A DNA stretch of 64,000 nt, from assembly GCA_963691705.1 (NCBI GenBank), contig OY829538.1:30586836-30650835 (forward strand). Direction: 5' to 3'. Source of the DNA: Viola odorata. Its lineage: Eukaryota; Streptophyta; Magnoliopsida; Malpighiales; Violaceae. The notes under the pieces are model-generated. The model made no database searches. It had not been told where the DNA came from and saw only the letters and a list, made by a program, of their open reading frames with translations. Position 1 is the first letter of the stretch. Each line of letters opens with the position of its first letter. Shown piece after piece: positions 1 through 10,495 of the stretch. Made by a program: the position numbers and the translations under genes.

Positions 1-1239
1 TCCTTAAAGTGACTGGTTAAAAAAGTAGTCACTTTTTAAAAAATAGTCAAAAATAAATATTAACGGATGTAAGAAAAGTTGCGCTCAGGTCAGGTATGTC
101 ATTTATACTTAGATTGGCTAGTTCAATTTTAACCTAATTATTAAACAAGTTGTAAAATAAAAATTACAACTTAAGGCAACTAAACTAAATTAGATGATCG
201 GCTTTCCTAGTCCAATAAAAAAGTGATTTGAGAAATTAAAACAAGGTGGGTTAGAAAAAGTAAATAATTGGCTCTACCTCCACCTCTGCCTCCGCCCCCT
301 CCCAACCAACTACGTTCTGGTTTTCAGCCCGTCACCATCGCCACATTGTCAGGCTATAGGTCTCCACCGACATCCATTAGTGGAGCGAACCGGCAGTGGT
401 GGCGTAAAAAATGATGACTAATAATTTGCTTACCCATGAAATTGCTTAGGAGCGAATATTATAGGACAAGAATTGACGTCAATGTACTTGCAAAGGGTTG
501 GGGGATGTCATAGCCTATAAATTCCAACGATCAAGTTAGTGGAGAGAATATTTGTGTATAGGCTAGGGTTTTTGTATGCATGCGTACCTTAGACATATAT
601 GCGTTTTATTTATAATGGAAATCAGATTCTTTATTTAAGGAAAGATAATCATTTCCATAAATTTGAGAATCGTGTATAAATAGGAGAATAATTTCCTCAT
701 TAATTGTTTCCTTTATTTTCGGGTTGTCTAAGATATTTTCCTTAGTGAAGGAAGTAGACCGTTCTACAATATGGTAGAGAGTCAAGCTCATCTGAAAGCA
801 TACTTTGTAGAGTATGTTCCACTTATAGCCGTTCTCTTTATTAGGATCTTAGTGTGACGAGATTGTGTACCTTTAGAGTGGAACTATCGTCGCAAAAGGT
901 TAGGTCGTTCTACAGAAGGTTATCAAGAAAAAAAGTCTAAGAACTATCTTTATGAACTCAGAACCATTCCACACGGCAATTATATCGTCCCTTCGCAATC
1001 TAGCGTGTTTTCAAAGCGTGATGATTGTGTCAGAGATCATGCTTTATGCTGGCGGCCAAGTTGTTAAGCGCTTGGCACATGACCATAATTTCTCAATTTC
1101 TCAACCGTCCATGAGTACCAAACATTTAAAGTGCCTTTCCTATAATAATCTTTTGTGGTTTCTAAGCTCCTTTTTATCTCATTTCAATAGAAAATAGAAG
1201 GAAAAAAATTCTCTTTAAAAATTTTTTATTTACGCCCCA
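1..1239. other. AT-rich stretch without recognisable gene
   Basis: I see no protein or RNA gene here. The sequence is AT-rich with short, non-conserved ORFs on both strands. It may be decayed 3' sequence of the Tat-like element I to its right, or plain intergenic DNA; nothing in it decides. Confidence 0.4.
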
Positions 1240-1398
1240 ATGAGTCTGCAAAGTACTCCTATTGCATACACCATCCCCGAAGGTGAAGTCCTTAGAGATC
1301 GCATCTACATTACCAGTGGGCCACTGGTTCTTGTGACGTTCGATTTCTTTAGACGAGTATTTTATCCCTTTCTAGTAAGTTTTATTTATTTCTATTAG
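1240..1398 (+). CDS. Small unidentified ORF, 52 codons
   Basis: An ATG-initiated ORF of 52 residues (begins MSLQSTPIAY) lies just upstream of, and in the same direction as, the antisense ORF remnant at 1403-2053. I do not recognise it. Its balanced composition and position suggest it could be the first part of that remnant, but there is no homologue in the window to prove it. It could equally be chance. Confidence 0.15.
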   Translation: MSLQSTPIAYTIPEGEVLRDRIYITSGPLVLVTFDFFRRVFYPFLVSFIYFY

Positions 1399-1402
1399 AG
1401 AT

Positions 1403-2053
1403 ATGGTTGGAGAGAAGATGGTTGTTGTGAGTGACGTCGTGTTGAGATCTGGTAGGGAAATCGAGTATAGTAATGTAATAGTGGATGCGAATTCGGTGAA
1501 TTATCCCTCGGATCTAGTAGGAGGTGCCATCGAGATGGAGGAAGTTACAGCAAATCCAGGGTGTCTAGGAGATTCCTATCATGATCAAAAAGAGTCTGAT
1601 GAAAATAACAGTGGTGATGATGAAGGTGATGAGATGAACGATGAAGATGATGCCAAAGAGGCTGAGGAAGACAAGAAAATGGATATCAATCAAGACAAAC
1701 TACCGTTTACCCTGAAAACATACAAGCAAGTAGTGAAATCCATCAACACTTCATTAAAATGAGGGAATGACATTTTCCCACAAAGGTATTGAGTGCCAAA
1801 ACCATGAGAATGCGAACTGCTTCATTTCAATTTTCCGGGTGACAATAGATCGTTCATGGTCTATATGCGAATTCTTGAGCACAGTGTAGCATTCCCGCTA
1901 TATGACTCGCTTGCAAGGATCTTGTATGAGTATTCTCTTGCCCTCATTCAAATTATGTCAAACAGTTGGGCCTGCTTGGTGGTTGTTCTTGAACTAAGCA
2001 AGATAACGTCATTCTGGAGAATGTGTTTGCTGCCCTTGAAGATCCTCCAGTAG
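1403..2053 (+). pseudogene. Remnant of Tat-type antisense extra ORF (element I)
   Basis: The first part (1403-1762) is a 119-codon ORF with a long acidic Asp/Glu-rich tail. After a break, the frame from about 1820 to 2053 matches the N-terminal domain of the ORF at 51397-52102. The shared pattern is FP-x3-S-x4-L-x-EY-x-L-x3-QI-x3-SW, here read around residues AFPLYDSLARIL and QIMSNSW. The strand is opposite to the reverse transcriptase fragment that begins about 100 bp to the right, which is the same arrangement as at 51-58 kb. I infer a decayed extra ORF of element I. The protein resembles the 'putative gypsy-type transposon' family of plant annotations; its function is unknown. Confidence 0.5.
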
Positions 2054-2100
2054 ATATCTTTCAGTATTTTATAGAGATGAAAAGATTCACGCAACGGTCA

Positions 2101-2786
2101 TTATAACTTCTCGGTCCGTTCAAAGTTGACCTTCTCAAGATACTTGGGAAATATACAGACATCTATCCATGGCTGACGGATACCTCGTTGTTTCTTCCAA
2201 TCATTCCTTTGAACATCATGTTCATTAGGCATTGGTATGTGGCACTCGCATTCTTGAGGCCAAATGCCATTCATCTTCTTTGGTCGTAGAAATCTTTGCA
2301 TCTAGGGAACTTAGGTATGTAAAACCTGTTGTCGAGTTTACCAATTGATCAATTTGGGGTACTGGATAATTATTTTTTAGAAAGGCGTCATTCAAGTTGG
2401 TGAAATCAATGCACATCCTCTAATCATCATTTTGTTTTGGAACAAGAACGAGATTAGGAAACTAGGTTGAGAATTTAATGTCCCTTATGAATCCAGAACT
2501 AAGCTATTGATTTCTCCTTTTTGAATGACTGATGTGGTTGCTTGACAGGTTTGGATGCAACATCAATCCCCAATCTATGTTCTGCCACCGTTCTAGAAAT
2601 TCCTAGCATGTCAGTTGTTTTTCAAGTAAATTTGGCCTTGGATTTATATAATAAACTGGCCAACTGTGTCCGTTCTTCGAGGGAAAGGTTTTCCCCTATA
2701 ATAAAATAGGCTTTAGGGATACCTTGAACCGGGACTAGGACCATTTTATCCACTGATTGTCTTCGTTACTCATTTTCCTATGATAA
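2101..2786 (-). pseudogene. Reverse transcriptase fragment of Tat-like element I
   Basis: Read on the minus strand, the region gives a broken pol stretch: the protease-RT linker, then RT motifs (MCIDFTNLNDA, a YPVPQIDQLV stretch and FTYLSSLDA at 2225-2416), then a shifted frame with FGLKNASATYQ. It aligns throughout with the RT of G2 and K. It carries many stops and frameshifts and ends about 2.1 kb, before the YxDD catalytic box, so RT C-terminus, RNase H and integrase are missing. It continues into the protease at 2787-3025. Confidence 0.75.
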
Positions 2787-3025
2787 CTATTCTACTATAA
2801 CGACGTATCTGTTTTTTTCTCCTTTGATTAGGGTTGCATAGCATTCTCTTGCCATAGTTTGATTGCCACAGATCATGACAGCACTGTCATTAGAAATGAA
2901 TTTAATATTCATATATCGTTGTGAAATTACTGCATCAAAGAGGTTGAGGAACGGTCTTCCCAACACTGTATTGTAAGGAATGTTGAGATCAATGACCATG
3001 AAGAGCAGTTCAATGAGTTTGTTGG
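2787..3025 (-). pseudogene. Aspartic protease C-terminal part, element I
   Basis: A 70-residue minus-strand ORF contains DLNIPYNTVLGRPFLN, the conserved second half of the Tat/Athila-type retropepsin (the G2 and K equivalents are LPYNAILGQPFLN and LPYNAILGRPFLN). The missing first half, with the catalytic D-x-G, is found 34.7 kb away at 37702-38093. The two halves abut exactly at the AGATG target duplication of element D, so this gene was split by that insertion. Confidence 0.8.
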
Positions 3026-3030
3026 AGATG
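3026..3030 (+). repeat. Target-site duplication AGATG of element D, left copy
   Basis: AGATG precedes the TGATAGTG terminus of D and recurs at 37697-37701 directly after the other LTR. The flanks are the two halves of one protease gene, which fixes the boundaries. Confidence 0.85.
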
Positions 3031-3685
3031 TGATAGTGTGTATTTTATGCATATTTTTTCCTTCTTTCTTAGTCCACTTTTGATCTTGATACTGCTGATT
3101 TGCCCCTGTTTCTCTCCTTTTGGCAGATCTTGACTTAAAAAGGGAAATTCGCAGAAATGCACACTTTTCAGACGGATTCTGCCGAGTGCTGAGTGTCAAG
3201 GCCTTGTAGCTAATTGTCTGTAGATCGCAGGCAAAAGCTGAGAATCCCGACGCAGAAAAGGAAACTCTCGAAGAGGAAATTCGGCAGATTCTATTTTTCA
3301 TTCCCGATATCCTCTAGCTCAACGAAAGATTTATTTCCATATTTGTAGTTCCACTAGACTTAGGATTTCCTTTTTCGTATTTTTCCTATAAAGACTTTAG
3401 CGATTTAGGGTTTTGGGTATCCAATCTTTTTGGATCCAAGTTCAATTCCACTTTTGGATTTCAGACTTCGACACTTCCACCTCCGGCGTCTTTTCCTGTC
3501 TTTGTAATAATCTCGGGGCTTTAGCTCCGGCCGATATTCAATAACAATTTATTGCATTTCCTTCTCTTCTCTTTTATGCAATTTATTTCTTTTATCCATT
3601 TTATTTGTCTAATCCTTAGTATGAGCGGCTAAGCTCTCCCTTCTTAGCAAAGGTTCTTCGAAGGTTGCTTAGGTTAGTTGTGAGG
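3031..3685 (+). repeat. Element D left LTR, first part
   Basis: It aligns with 36297-36955 almost base for base. The promoter box at about 3390 reads TATAAAGA where the right LTR has TATAAATA. The LTR is interrupted at 3685/3686 by element B and resumes at 23104. Confidence 0.85.
3596..3685 (+). repeat. 90-bp duplication flanking element B, left copy
   Basis: These 90 bases of D's LTR recur at 23104-23193 on the other side of B with three differences by eye. The right LTR of D has the stretch once. Both flanking copies share a T (in TTTGTCTAATCC) where the right LTR has C, so the duplication arose locally rather than from a second D copy. Confidence 0.8.
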
Positions 3686-3718
3686 TGATAACTTCTTGGT
3701 TTCACTTGGATGGATGAA
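3686..3718 (-). repeat. Element B left (3') LTR, outer 33 bp
   Basis: The sequence starting TGATAACTTC matches 22464-22496 and is cut at ATGAA (3714-3718) by element A. The LTR resumes at 11673. Confidence 0.85.
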
Positions 3719-4895
3719 TGATGTGGTTCCTAATTCGGAAACCTTCCAATCGTTGGATCGTTGCTCAGCGACAAGGATTTGAATGCGGAAAACTAACTCG
3801 TCCGAAACTCCAACCCTCCTAAGTGCAATACTTAGGCAACCTGGACGAAATCCTTCAAGGATCTTCAGTAGGACTCGGACCCTCCTAGGTGCAATACCTA
3901 GACAACCCCGACGAGACTAAAGAATGGAATGATAGACTTCGTGCTTTACTTGCAACTATATGCGGCTTATCAAACCGGATGTAGGACAAGGATCTTGGAG
4001 ATCAATTGAAGAAAAACTCTTCTGATTTTGTTTATCAAATAACGTCTAAAAAATAACAATAGCAGCGCCATGCTCTTTATAAGAAAAGAGATGCGCAAAA
4101 CCCTAATTAAGAAGTTTACTTGCGCTTAACTACTTAAAAGCGCTCCTAATTAACTAAAATAAAATCCACCTGGATAAATAAAGTCAAACAACTTAAAATA
4201 AAGTCAAGCCAATGATCTGTACGAGTTCAAGGTCGGTCGAAATGACCAAAGACTCAGATCGGATCCGTTGGTAGCCCGTTGGGCTTTATTCCTGCGCAGC
4301 CGAAGAAGAACAAGGCGTTCTCTCAAATACCTCGGGAGAACTGGATGAAAATTGGACAGGATACTCACAATACATGTATCTAACAACTGTCAGAAGATGG
4401 CTCGAGGAAATATTCGTCGATCGTCAAAAGGCTCGAGGGTGGCTTTCGCCGGTAGTATGATACTTTTGAAGTGATGCGTTCTCTCTAACCCCATGTGCGT
4501 TTGGGATGAAACTTGGCAAGGGCTCTCTTGGTGAATTATAAATAACTTCTATCTTTCCAGAATCTTTCTTACATCAAAGTTTGGGCTAGAGGTCCGACTT
4601 GGCCCAAGGTGGCCTCGGTGCGGGCTCGGGTGCAGCGCACACGAGCGAGACAAGGCGCGGCTGGGGCGCGCGCAGGATGGCTGAATCCAGTGAGGCTTCG
4701 GCCTTCAGCTCCGCATGGATCAGAGAGCTTAGTCTCGCTTGCAGGGTCCTTGCGCGAGAGCGTGTGATGGCTCCGGCGGGCGGTAAGGGCACGGATGCGG
4801 TAGGTGTCCTTGCGCGAGAGCGTGTGATGGCTCCTGCGGGCGGCAAGGGCACGGATGCGGTAGGTGCGGCTGGGCTCCTACTCAGGCTCGTATCA
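3719..4895 (-). repeat. Element A 3' LTR
   Basis: It runs TGATGTGG...CGTATCA on the plus strand and matches 10496-11672. A TATA box (TATAAAG on the minus strand) lies at 4075-4081. The right-hand 310 bp also encode the last ~102 residues of pol, including two in-frame 60-bp tandem units (4746-4805 and 4806-4865). Confidence 0.92.
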
Positions 4896-7800
4896 TCCCC
4901 TCCCTCCTCAGATGGATTCGTCCTCGAATCCAAGTCAGCATCGTCTTCATCACCTGTTTCAAACAGACGCAAATCAGTAATATTAAAAGTACCATGTATT
5001 GAACCATACTCACTAGGTAGATCCAAACGATAGGCATTATCGTTGATCTTTTCAACCACTCGGAATGGTCCATCTCCTCGCGGGGAAAGTTTCCCGCGTC
5101 TCTTCTCAGGGAAACGCTCACGTCTTAGGTGTAACCACACCCAATCTCCAACCTGAAAAAAAACAATCTTTCGGCCCTCATTGCGCTTGCGCACAAGGCG
5201 TTCGTTAGCCTTCTCAATATTCTGCTTGGCCTTAGCGTGCATTTGTTGGACAAGGTCCGCACGCTGCTGTCCGTCTAAACTAGCTACATCACTCAAAGGT
5301 AGAGGTGTCAAGTCAAGTGGAGTAAGAGGATTAAAATCGTAAACAACCTCAAATGGAGAACAATTTGTAGTAGAGTGAACAACTCGGTTATATGCAAATT
5401 CTACAAAGGGTAAATGATCCGTCCATTTGGACGTGTGCTTGGTGACTAATGTGCGAAGTAGTGACCCGAGCGTTCGGTTAACCACCTTGGTTTGACCGTC
5501 CGTCTGAGGGTGACAAGATGTAGAATACAACAACTTAGTCCCTAAGCGGCTCCACAAAATTCGCCAAAAATGGCTCAAGAATTTACTATCACGATCACTT
5601 ACAATACTAACCGGCATGCCATGGAGGCGGACTACCTCCCTAAAATAAATCTTAGCAACCTTAGATGCGTCGTGTGTGGTTTTACATGGCAGAAAGTGTG
5701 CCATCTTCGAAAATCGGTCGACTACAACAAAGATGCTATCATGGCCGTCCCACAACTTAGGTAAGCCGACTACAAAGTCCATGGACACATCGGTCCAAGT
5801 GTGGGATGGTACGGGCAGTGGCATATAGGCTCCGTGGTTAGATGCATGCGATTTGGCTTTTTGGCAAATAAGACATCTAGCGACTACACGAATGACATCA
5901 CGTTTCATTTTAGGCCAATAAAAATGCACTTTCAACAAGTCAAAAGTTTTAGTGACTCCAAAATGACCCATGAGACCGCCACTATGCGACTCATGCACAA
6001 GTAAATCACGCAAGGAACAAATAGGAATACATAGGCGTTTCTGCCTAAACAAATATCCATCATGCGTAAAATATCTCACATCAGCTTGTGCATCACAGGT
6101 TTTATAGATTTCACTAAAATCCGTATCTTCAGCATACATAGGAATTATCTGTGCAAACCCTAGGAATTTTACGGATAGTGAAGAGATCAAAGCATACCTG
6201 CGGGACAAGGCGTCGGCCACGACGTTGTCCTTTCCTTCCTTATACTTGATGTGGTATGGAAAAGCTTCTAAAAACTCCAACCACCCTGCATGTCTTCGGT
6301 TGAGCTTGCTCTGGCCCTTCAGGTATTTGAGGCTGAGATGATCCGTGTGTACCACGAATTCCCTCGGCATTAGGTAATGTTGCCAAACCTCAAATGCGCG
6401 TACCAAGGCGTACAACTCTTTGTCATACGTAGGGTATCGCAACTGGGCATCCTTGAGCTTCTCGCTGAAGAAGGCAATGGCTCGCTTCTCTTGCATCAAC
6501 ACGGCTCCTATCCCTATACCGCTCGCATCGCACTCGAGCTCAAAGGGCTTGTCGAAGTCCGGCAAGGCAAGGACAGGCGCGTTGGACAGTCGGTCCTTGA
6601 GCGCTCGGAAAGTAGCCTCCTGTGTCTCGGTCCACCTGAAAAGAACATTTTTCTTTGTTAGTTCATTAAGTGGTGCGGCCAAAGAACTAAAATCACGAAT
6701 GAACCGTCTGTAAAAGCTTGCTAATCCGTGGAAGGAACAGATATCGCTTGCTGATTTTGGAGTTGGCCATTCGCGGATCGCTCGGATTTTCTCCTCATCA
6801 ACCTTCACGCCCTCTCGGCCTACAATAAAACCTAAGAAAGAAACCTGTTCTAAAGCAAAAGAACATTTCGAAGGTTTAGCAAATAATTTCTCTTGGCGCA
6901 AGGTTAGGAAAACTTCTCTTAAGTGCGCAACATGCTCATCAACAGATTTAGAGTAGACTAAGATATCATCAAAGTAAACAACTACAAATCTGCCTATGAA
7001 ATGCCTAAGAACATGATTCATTAGATGCATGAATGTGCTTGGCGCATTGGTTAAGCCAAACGGCATGACTAACCACTCGTATAGTCCGTACTTAGTTTTA
7101 AATGCCGTTTTCCACTCATCACCCTCTAGCATCCTAATCTGATGGTACCCACTCATTAAGTCAATTTTAGAGAACATAATGCTACCACTAAGTTCGTCTA
7201 ACATGTCATCTAAACGTGGGATGGGGTGGCGATACTTTACCGTAATTTTATTGACTGCGCGGCAGTCAACACACATCCTCCAAGAGCCGTCCTTCTTCGG
7301 CACAAGGATGACAGGAACAGCACACGGTGAGAGGCTCTCTCTCACGTAGCCTTTGGACAGCAGCTCGTCCACTTGGCGTTGCAACTCCTTGGTTTCCTCG
7401 GGGTTGCTGCGATACGCTTGTCGATTAGGTATTGACGAGCCCGGCACAAAGTCTATGCGGTGCTCAATGCCACGGATTGGGGGCAGTCCTGGCGGCATCT
7501 CCTCAGGTAACACGTCCTCAAATTCCTGCAAAAGAGCTTTAAAACAAGGAAGCAAGGAATCCGTAGGGTTAGGGTTAGCGGCGTTCAAGGCGAACGACCT
7601 AAAACGGAGAAGAATGAGAGGAAAAAATGAGTCCGAAGACTTTTGAACTGTCAATGCTTGTCTCACATGCCTCACTTTTACGAATATGTTTAATTTTAAC
7701 GTGTGCTCTCTATTTTCACACGGGCTGTTTTTATTCCCCTTTTTCCCATTCGCAACTCTCTTCTCACTTTTATTTTTCTCTAACCCGAGCTCACTCTTTT

Positions 7801-8365
7801 CTCGGGGGCTGTTTTCACCCTCAATTCTTTTCTCTCCCCCTGATCGAGATAACTCAAACTCGGCACTAGATTTTTCAAGCCACAGCTGGTCCTCCACGAC
7901 CTCTTTCATGTTTAGTGGCGCTAGGGTGTACTTGACACCATCTTTCTCCAATCGGTACTTGTTGGTGCGCCCTTCATGGTTGGCATTTCGGTCGAATTGC
8001 CAAGGCCTTCCCAACAACATGTGGCTGGCGTGCATAGGCACTACATCAAATAGGATCTCGTCCTTATATCTCCCTATGGCAAACGAGATCAGCACCTGCT
8101 TGGTAACCTTCAAAGTGTTGCCGTCATTCATCCAAGACAACGTGTACGACTTTGGGTGTTTAACAACGGTAAAGCCAAGCCTGTGAACCAAAAGTGTGCT
8201 CGCACAGTTAGCACAACTGCCATTATCTATAATCACTGAACATACCTTGGTTGCGATGATGCAACGAGTGTGAAAAAGGTTGTCACGCTGCTCCTCATCA
8301 CAAGTTTCTATTTTTGGCGCGACACTCAAGTTGCGCCTGATAACATAATTAGTCGATATGGGCAT
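4586..8365 (-). CDS. Element A pol: protease, reverse transcriptase, RNase H, integrase
   Basis: This is a 1259-codon open frame. The retropepsin D-x-G is at residues 47-49 (IIDNGSC). RT covers about 330-520, with the YFDD box at 464-467. RNase H has D613, E650, D675 and D718. Integrase has a zinc-binding H/H/C/C (…GHFG, then C831 and C834) and catalytic D863 and D924. At residue 960, where the DDE glutamate belongs (GQTE in relatives), the codon is AAG, lysine (5486-5488), so the encoded integrase is probably inactive. There is no canonical chromodomain; the tail after about 1157 lies in the 3' LTR and contains AITRSRAR twice. Upstream, the gag frame is offset by one base at a run of five G's near 8395, and a TAG closes the pol frame just 5' of that, so the ATG at 8365 is only a convention. 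Confidence 0.9.
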   Translation of the reverse strand: MPISTNYVIRRNLSVAPKIETCDEEQRDNLFHTRCIIATKVCSVIIDNGSCANCASTLLVHRLGFTVVKHPKSYTLSWMNDGNTLKVTKQVLISFAIGRYKDEILFDVVPMHASHMLLGRPWQFDRNANHEGRTNKYRLEKDGVKYTLAPLNMKEVVEDQLWLEKSSAEFELSRSGGEKRIEGENSPREKSELGLEKNKSEKRVANGKKGNKNSPCENREHTLKLNIFVKVRHVRQALTVQKSSDSFFPLILLRFRSFALNAANPNPTDSLLPCFKALLQEFEDVLPEEMPPGLPPIRGIEHRIDFVPGSSIPNRQAYRSNPEETKELQRQVDELLSKGYVRESLSPCAVPVILVPKKDGSWRMCVDCRAVNKITVKYRHPIPRLDDMLDELSGSIMFSKIDLMSGYHQIRMLEGDEWKTAFKTKYGLYEWLVMPFGLTNAPSTFMHLMNHVLRHFIGRFVVVYFDDILVYSKSVDEHVAHLREVFLTLRQEKLFAKPSKCSFALEQVSFLGFIVGREGVKVDEEKIRAIREWPTPKSASDICSFHGLASFYRRFIRDFSSLAAPLNELTKKNVLFRWTETQEATFRALKDRLSNAPVLALPDFDKPFELECDASGIGIGAVLMQEKRAIAFFSEKLKDAQLRYPTYDKELYALVRAFEVWQHYLMPREFVVHTDHLSLKYLKGQSKLNRRHAGWLEFLEAFPYHIKYKEGKDNVVADALSRRYALISSLSVKFLGFAQIIPMYAEDTDFSEIYKTCDAQADVRYFTHDGYLFRQKRLCIPICSLRDLLVHESHSGGLMGHFGVTKTFDLLKVHFYWPKMKRDVIRVVARCLICQKAKSHASNHGAYMPLPVPSHTWTDVSMDFVVGLPKLWDGHDSIFVVVDRFSKMAHFLPCKTTHDASKVAKIYFREVVRLHGMPVSIVSDRDSKFLSHFWRILWSRLGTKLLYSTSCHPQTDGQTKVVNRTLGSLLRTLVTKHTSKWTDHLPFVEFAYNRVVHSTTNCSPFEVVYDFNPLTPLDLTPLPLSDVASLDGQQRADLVQQMHAKAKQNIEKANERLVRKRNEGRKIVFFQVGDWVWLHLRRERFPEKRRGKLSPRGDGPFRVVEKINDNAYRLDLPSEYGSIHGTFNITDLRLFETGDEDDADLDSRTNPSEEGGDDTSLSRSPAAPTASVPLPPAGAITRSRARTPTASVPLPPAGAITRSRARTLQARLSSLIHAELKAEASLDSAILRAPQPRLVSLVCAAPEPAPRPPWAKSDL
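4746..4865 (-). repeat. 60-bp tandem duplication in LTR coding tail (3' LTR)
   Basis: Two adjacent 60-bp units differ at about two positions. They encode a repeated 20-residue block ([20 protein letters not shown]) in frame with pol. Confidence 0.9.
4896..4909 (-). other. Element A polypurine tract
   Basis: On the minus strand GAGGAGGGAGGGGA directly precedes the LTR start TGATACGAG. This is the standard primer site for plus-strand DNA synthesis, and it also lies inside the pol reading frame. Confidence 0.85.
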
Positions 8366-8378
8366 TCGCTCCTCTCCG

Positions 8379-9683
8379 TCACTCTCTTCTTCGGCTTCCC
8401 CCTTCTATCTCCTCTTCTTCCCCCATATCTCGGTCCTCCTCGGAGTCTAAGTCACCATTATCGCGCATGATAACAACACGCCGATTCGGGCATTCCCTTT
8501 GCATATGGCCACGGCCATTGCACTTAAAACAAACCATCTCCCGCGATGGTTGGTGGTCAGTGGTTTGGGGGTTTTGGGCAGTAGGTTTTGGTGTAACAGG
8601 TGTGGTGTTTGGGCCTTTAGGGTTGTAGTTTGGGGGTATTACTTTTGGTGGTGTTTTGGTGAAATTGGTAGGTTTGTTCCAAGGTTTGTTCCAAGGTGTT
8701 GGCTTCGGGTTTTGGGCAGTAATTGGGGTGGTGTTTGGGCTGCGGAACCTCTTCTGTTTCTCCACCATAATATCAAGGTGAAGGAGGTCCTCGATGGTTC
8801 AGTATTGCATAACCTCAACGGTATTAGCAATCTCTTTGTTCAATCCACTCAAGAACCGTGCCATGGTGGCATCTTCGGTCTCTACCGATTGCACTCGTGC
8901 CATAGCCATCTCCATCTCGTTGTAGTACTCATTAACACTCTTTGATCCTTAGTTAAGGGTCTGCAATTTTGCATGGAGACTTCGGTGGAAGTATCGGGGA
9001 ACAAATCGTTCCTTCATAACCCTAATCATCTCATCCCAAGTATCAATTGGACCCGCGCCTACTCGTTGCCTAGTGATGTGTAGCTGATCCCACCAATGGG
9101 CAGCATACCCAAAGAACTCTACAGAGGCAATCCTAACCTTCTTCTCCTCTGAGTAATTGTGGCACAAGAAAATGGCCCTCATCTTGCGTTCCCAAGTAAA
9201 GAACGCTTCAGGATCTTCCTTCCCTTCGAATGCGGGAACCTTAAGTTTAATTCCTACTAGGCGTTCCTCGCCTCCGGCCTCTCCCCTAGGTTGCCTTGGT
9301 GGAGGTCTCCTATATCTAGGTCTTTCCTCCTCCTCCTCATACTCAGGCCCCTCCTCGTACCCATCGGGATTGGGTCCGGGATCATCCTCCTCATAATCCT
9401 CCTCTCCGCGAGGTGCATTCCTAGTCATCCTCCTAGCGACTCGGCCAGTAGGGTTTAATCCATCTCCGGATGGTGGCATACGATAGGCGTACGGGGAACT
9501 CTTAGGGTTTAGGACTTGGTGGAACTGAGTGGGGTGCTGTTTTGCAGCGTTTACAGCTGCTTCCTTTTCCCTTTCCATTTCTACTCGCCATGCGTCTATT
9601 GCGTCAAATCTCTGGTTGAGATTGTGCAATAGTGTGGGTATTTCTTCATTCGTCCCTGTGCTCTTGGCTGAATGGTCCGACAT
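8379..9683 (-). pseudogene. Element A gag with CCHC zinc knuckle, broken
   Basis: The frame starts at ATG 9683-9681 (MSDHSAKSTGTNEEI). It contains the Gag core (residues around FFTWERKMRAIF and FGYAAHWWDQL) and ends with a CFKCNGRGHMQRECPN knuckle (CX2CX4HX4C). Two in-frame stops interrupt it. One is TAA at 8949-8951, where element C has CAA before GGA. The other is TGA at 8799-8801, where a tryptophan or similar codon is expected. The frame ends at 8379 after a one-base shift relative to pol in a GGGGG run. Without these changes gag and pol would be one frame, as is usual for chromoviruses. Gag would package the element RNA in cytoplasmic particles. Confidence 0.85.
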
Positions 9684-10481
9684 CTGAAATCACAAACAAC
9701 CAACAAAGAACAAGCGTAAAATTACCCTATCTAACACTCCCTCACGTGTTTAAATCACTCTAATGCGCTCACAAATCACTCTAAAAATCTGCTCCAATCA
9801 ATCCAAGATCCGTAGACTCAAAGAATGTCAAGGAACGCTTCCAATAATTTGCAAAGAAAACTCTAGCTTGGAAAGAATATAGATGGGATATAATTGAAGA
9901 TTATTTTATCAACTAATCAATCAATTATAGCACAGAATAGATAGGTCACGTATCACAAGAGCTCAAAGAAAGACAAGATATTTGAACTAGTTCGGATTTG
10001 TTTTAGAACTAGGGTTTTAGGTGTCCGATTTGTTTCTTTGATAACTTTTGATTTACAACTCCGTTTTCTATGATTCTTGTTGCGTTGGAACACTCTTTTC
10101 TTGCTGATTTTGATTCTGTTTTGATCGCAAGGTTCCTCTTTTGTTAACACACTGAAAATTTTGAATTCGCTTTCTGTTCTGTTTTTGTGCGAATTTGTGT
10201 TTTTTTTTTTTTTTGTAAATAGAAATTGCAAATACTTGAAACAAAATAAACTGACACTTTGTGGAACTTTCTTTTCTGTTTTATGACTCAAAGAAGATAG
10301 CAAATCAAAGGGCTTGATTTGATACCTAACAAGATGCAACTAGTTACTAGTTTCGACTCCTAACACAAACGGGAAGACAAACAAGATTAGTATAGATTTG
10401 GCTAAGGAAATCAAGGAAACCAATCTCAACAAACGAAAACAATAATTAAAAGGATAGATACCTATATGGTGAGCAGCCTTT
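9684..10481 (-). other. Element A 5' leader
   Basis: This is untranslated sequence between PBS and gag. It holds only T-rich tracts on the plus strand and a spurious short ORF. Confidence 0.6.
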
Positions 10482-10493
10482 GCTCCGCTACCA
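10482..10493 (-). other. Element A primer-binding site
   Basis: Minus-strand TGGTAGCGGAGC lies two bases inside the 5' LTR end. It resembles the initiator-tRNA-Met PBS (TGGTATCAGAGC) common in chromoviruses. The same box and two-base spacer occur in B, C, E and F. Confidence 0.8.
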
Positions 10494-10495
10494 GC

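Noticed and set aside
7686..8186. 166-codon plus-strand ORF with hydrophobic stretches, possibly a membrane protein
   Set aside because: It is fully opposite the protease region of A pol, which has clear catalytic motifs.
8379..8400. Programmed gag-pol frameshift in element A
   Set aside because: The GGGGG run lacks a recognisable slippery heptamer and stem-loop, and C and K read gag-pol in one frame, so a single-base indel is simpler.
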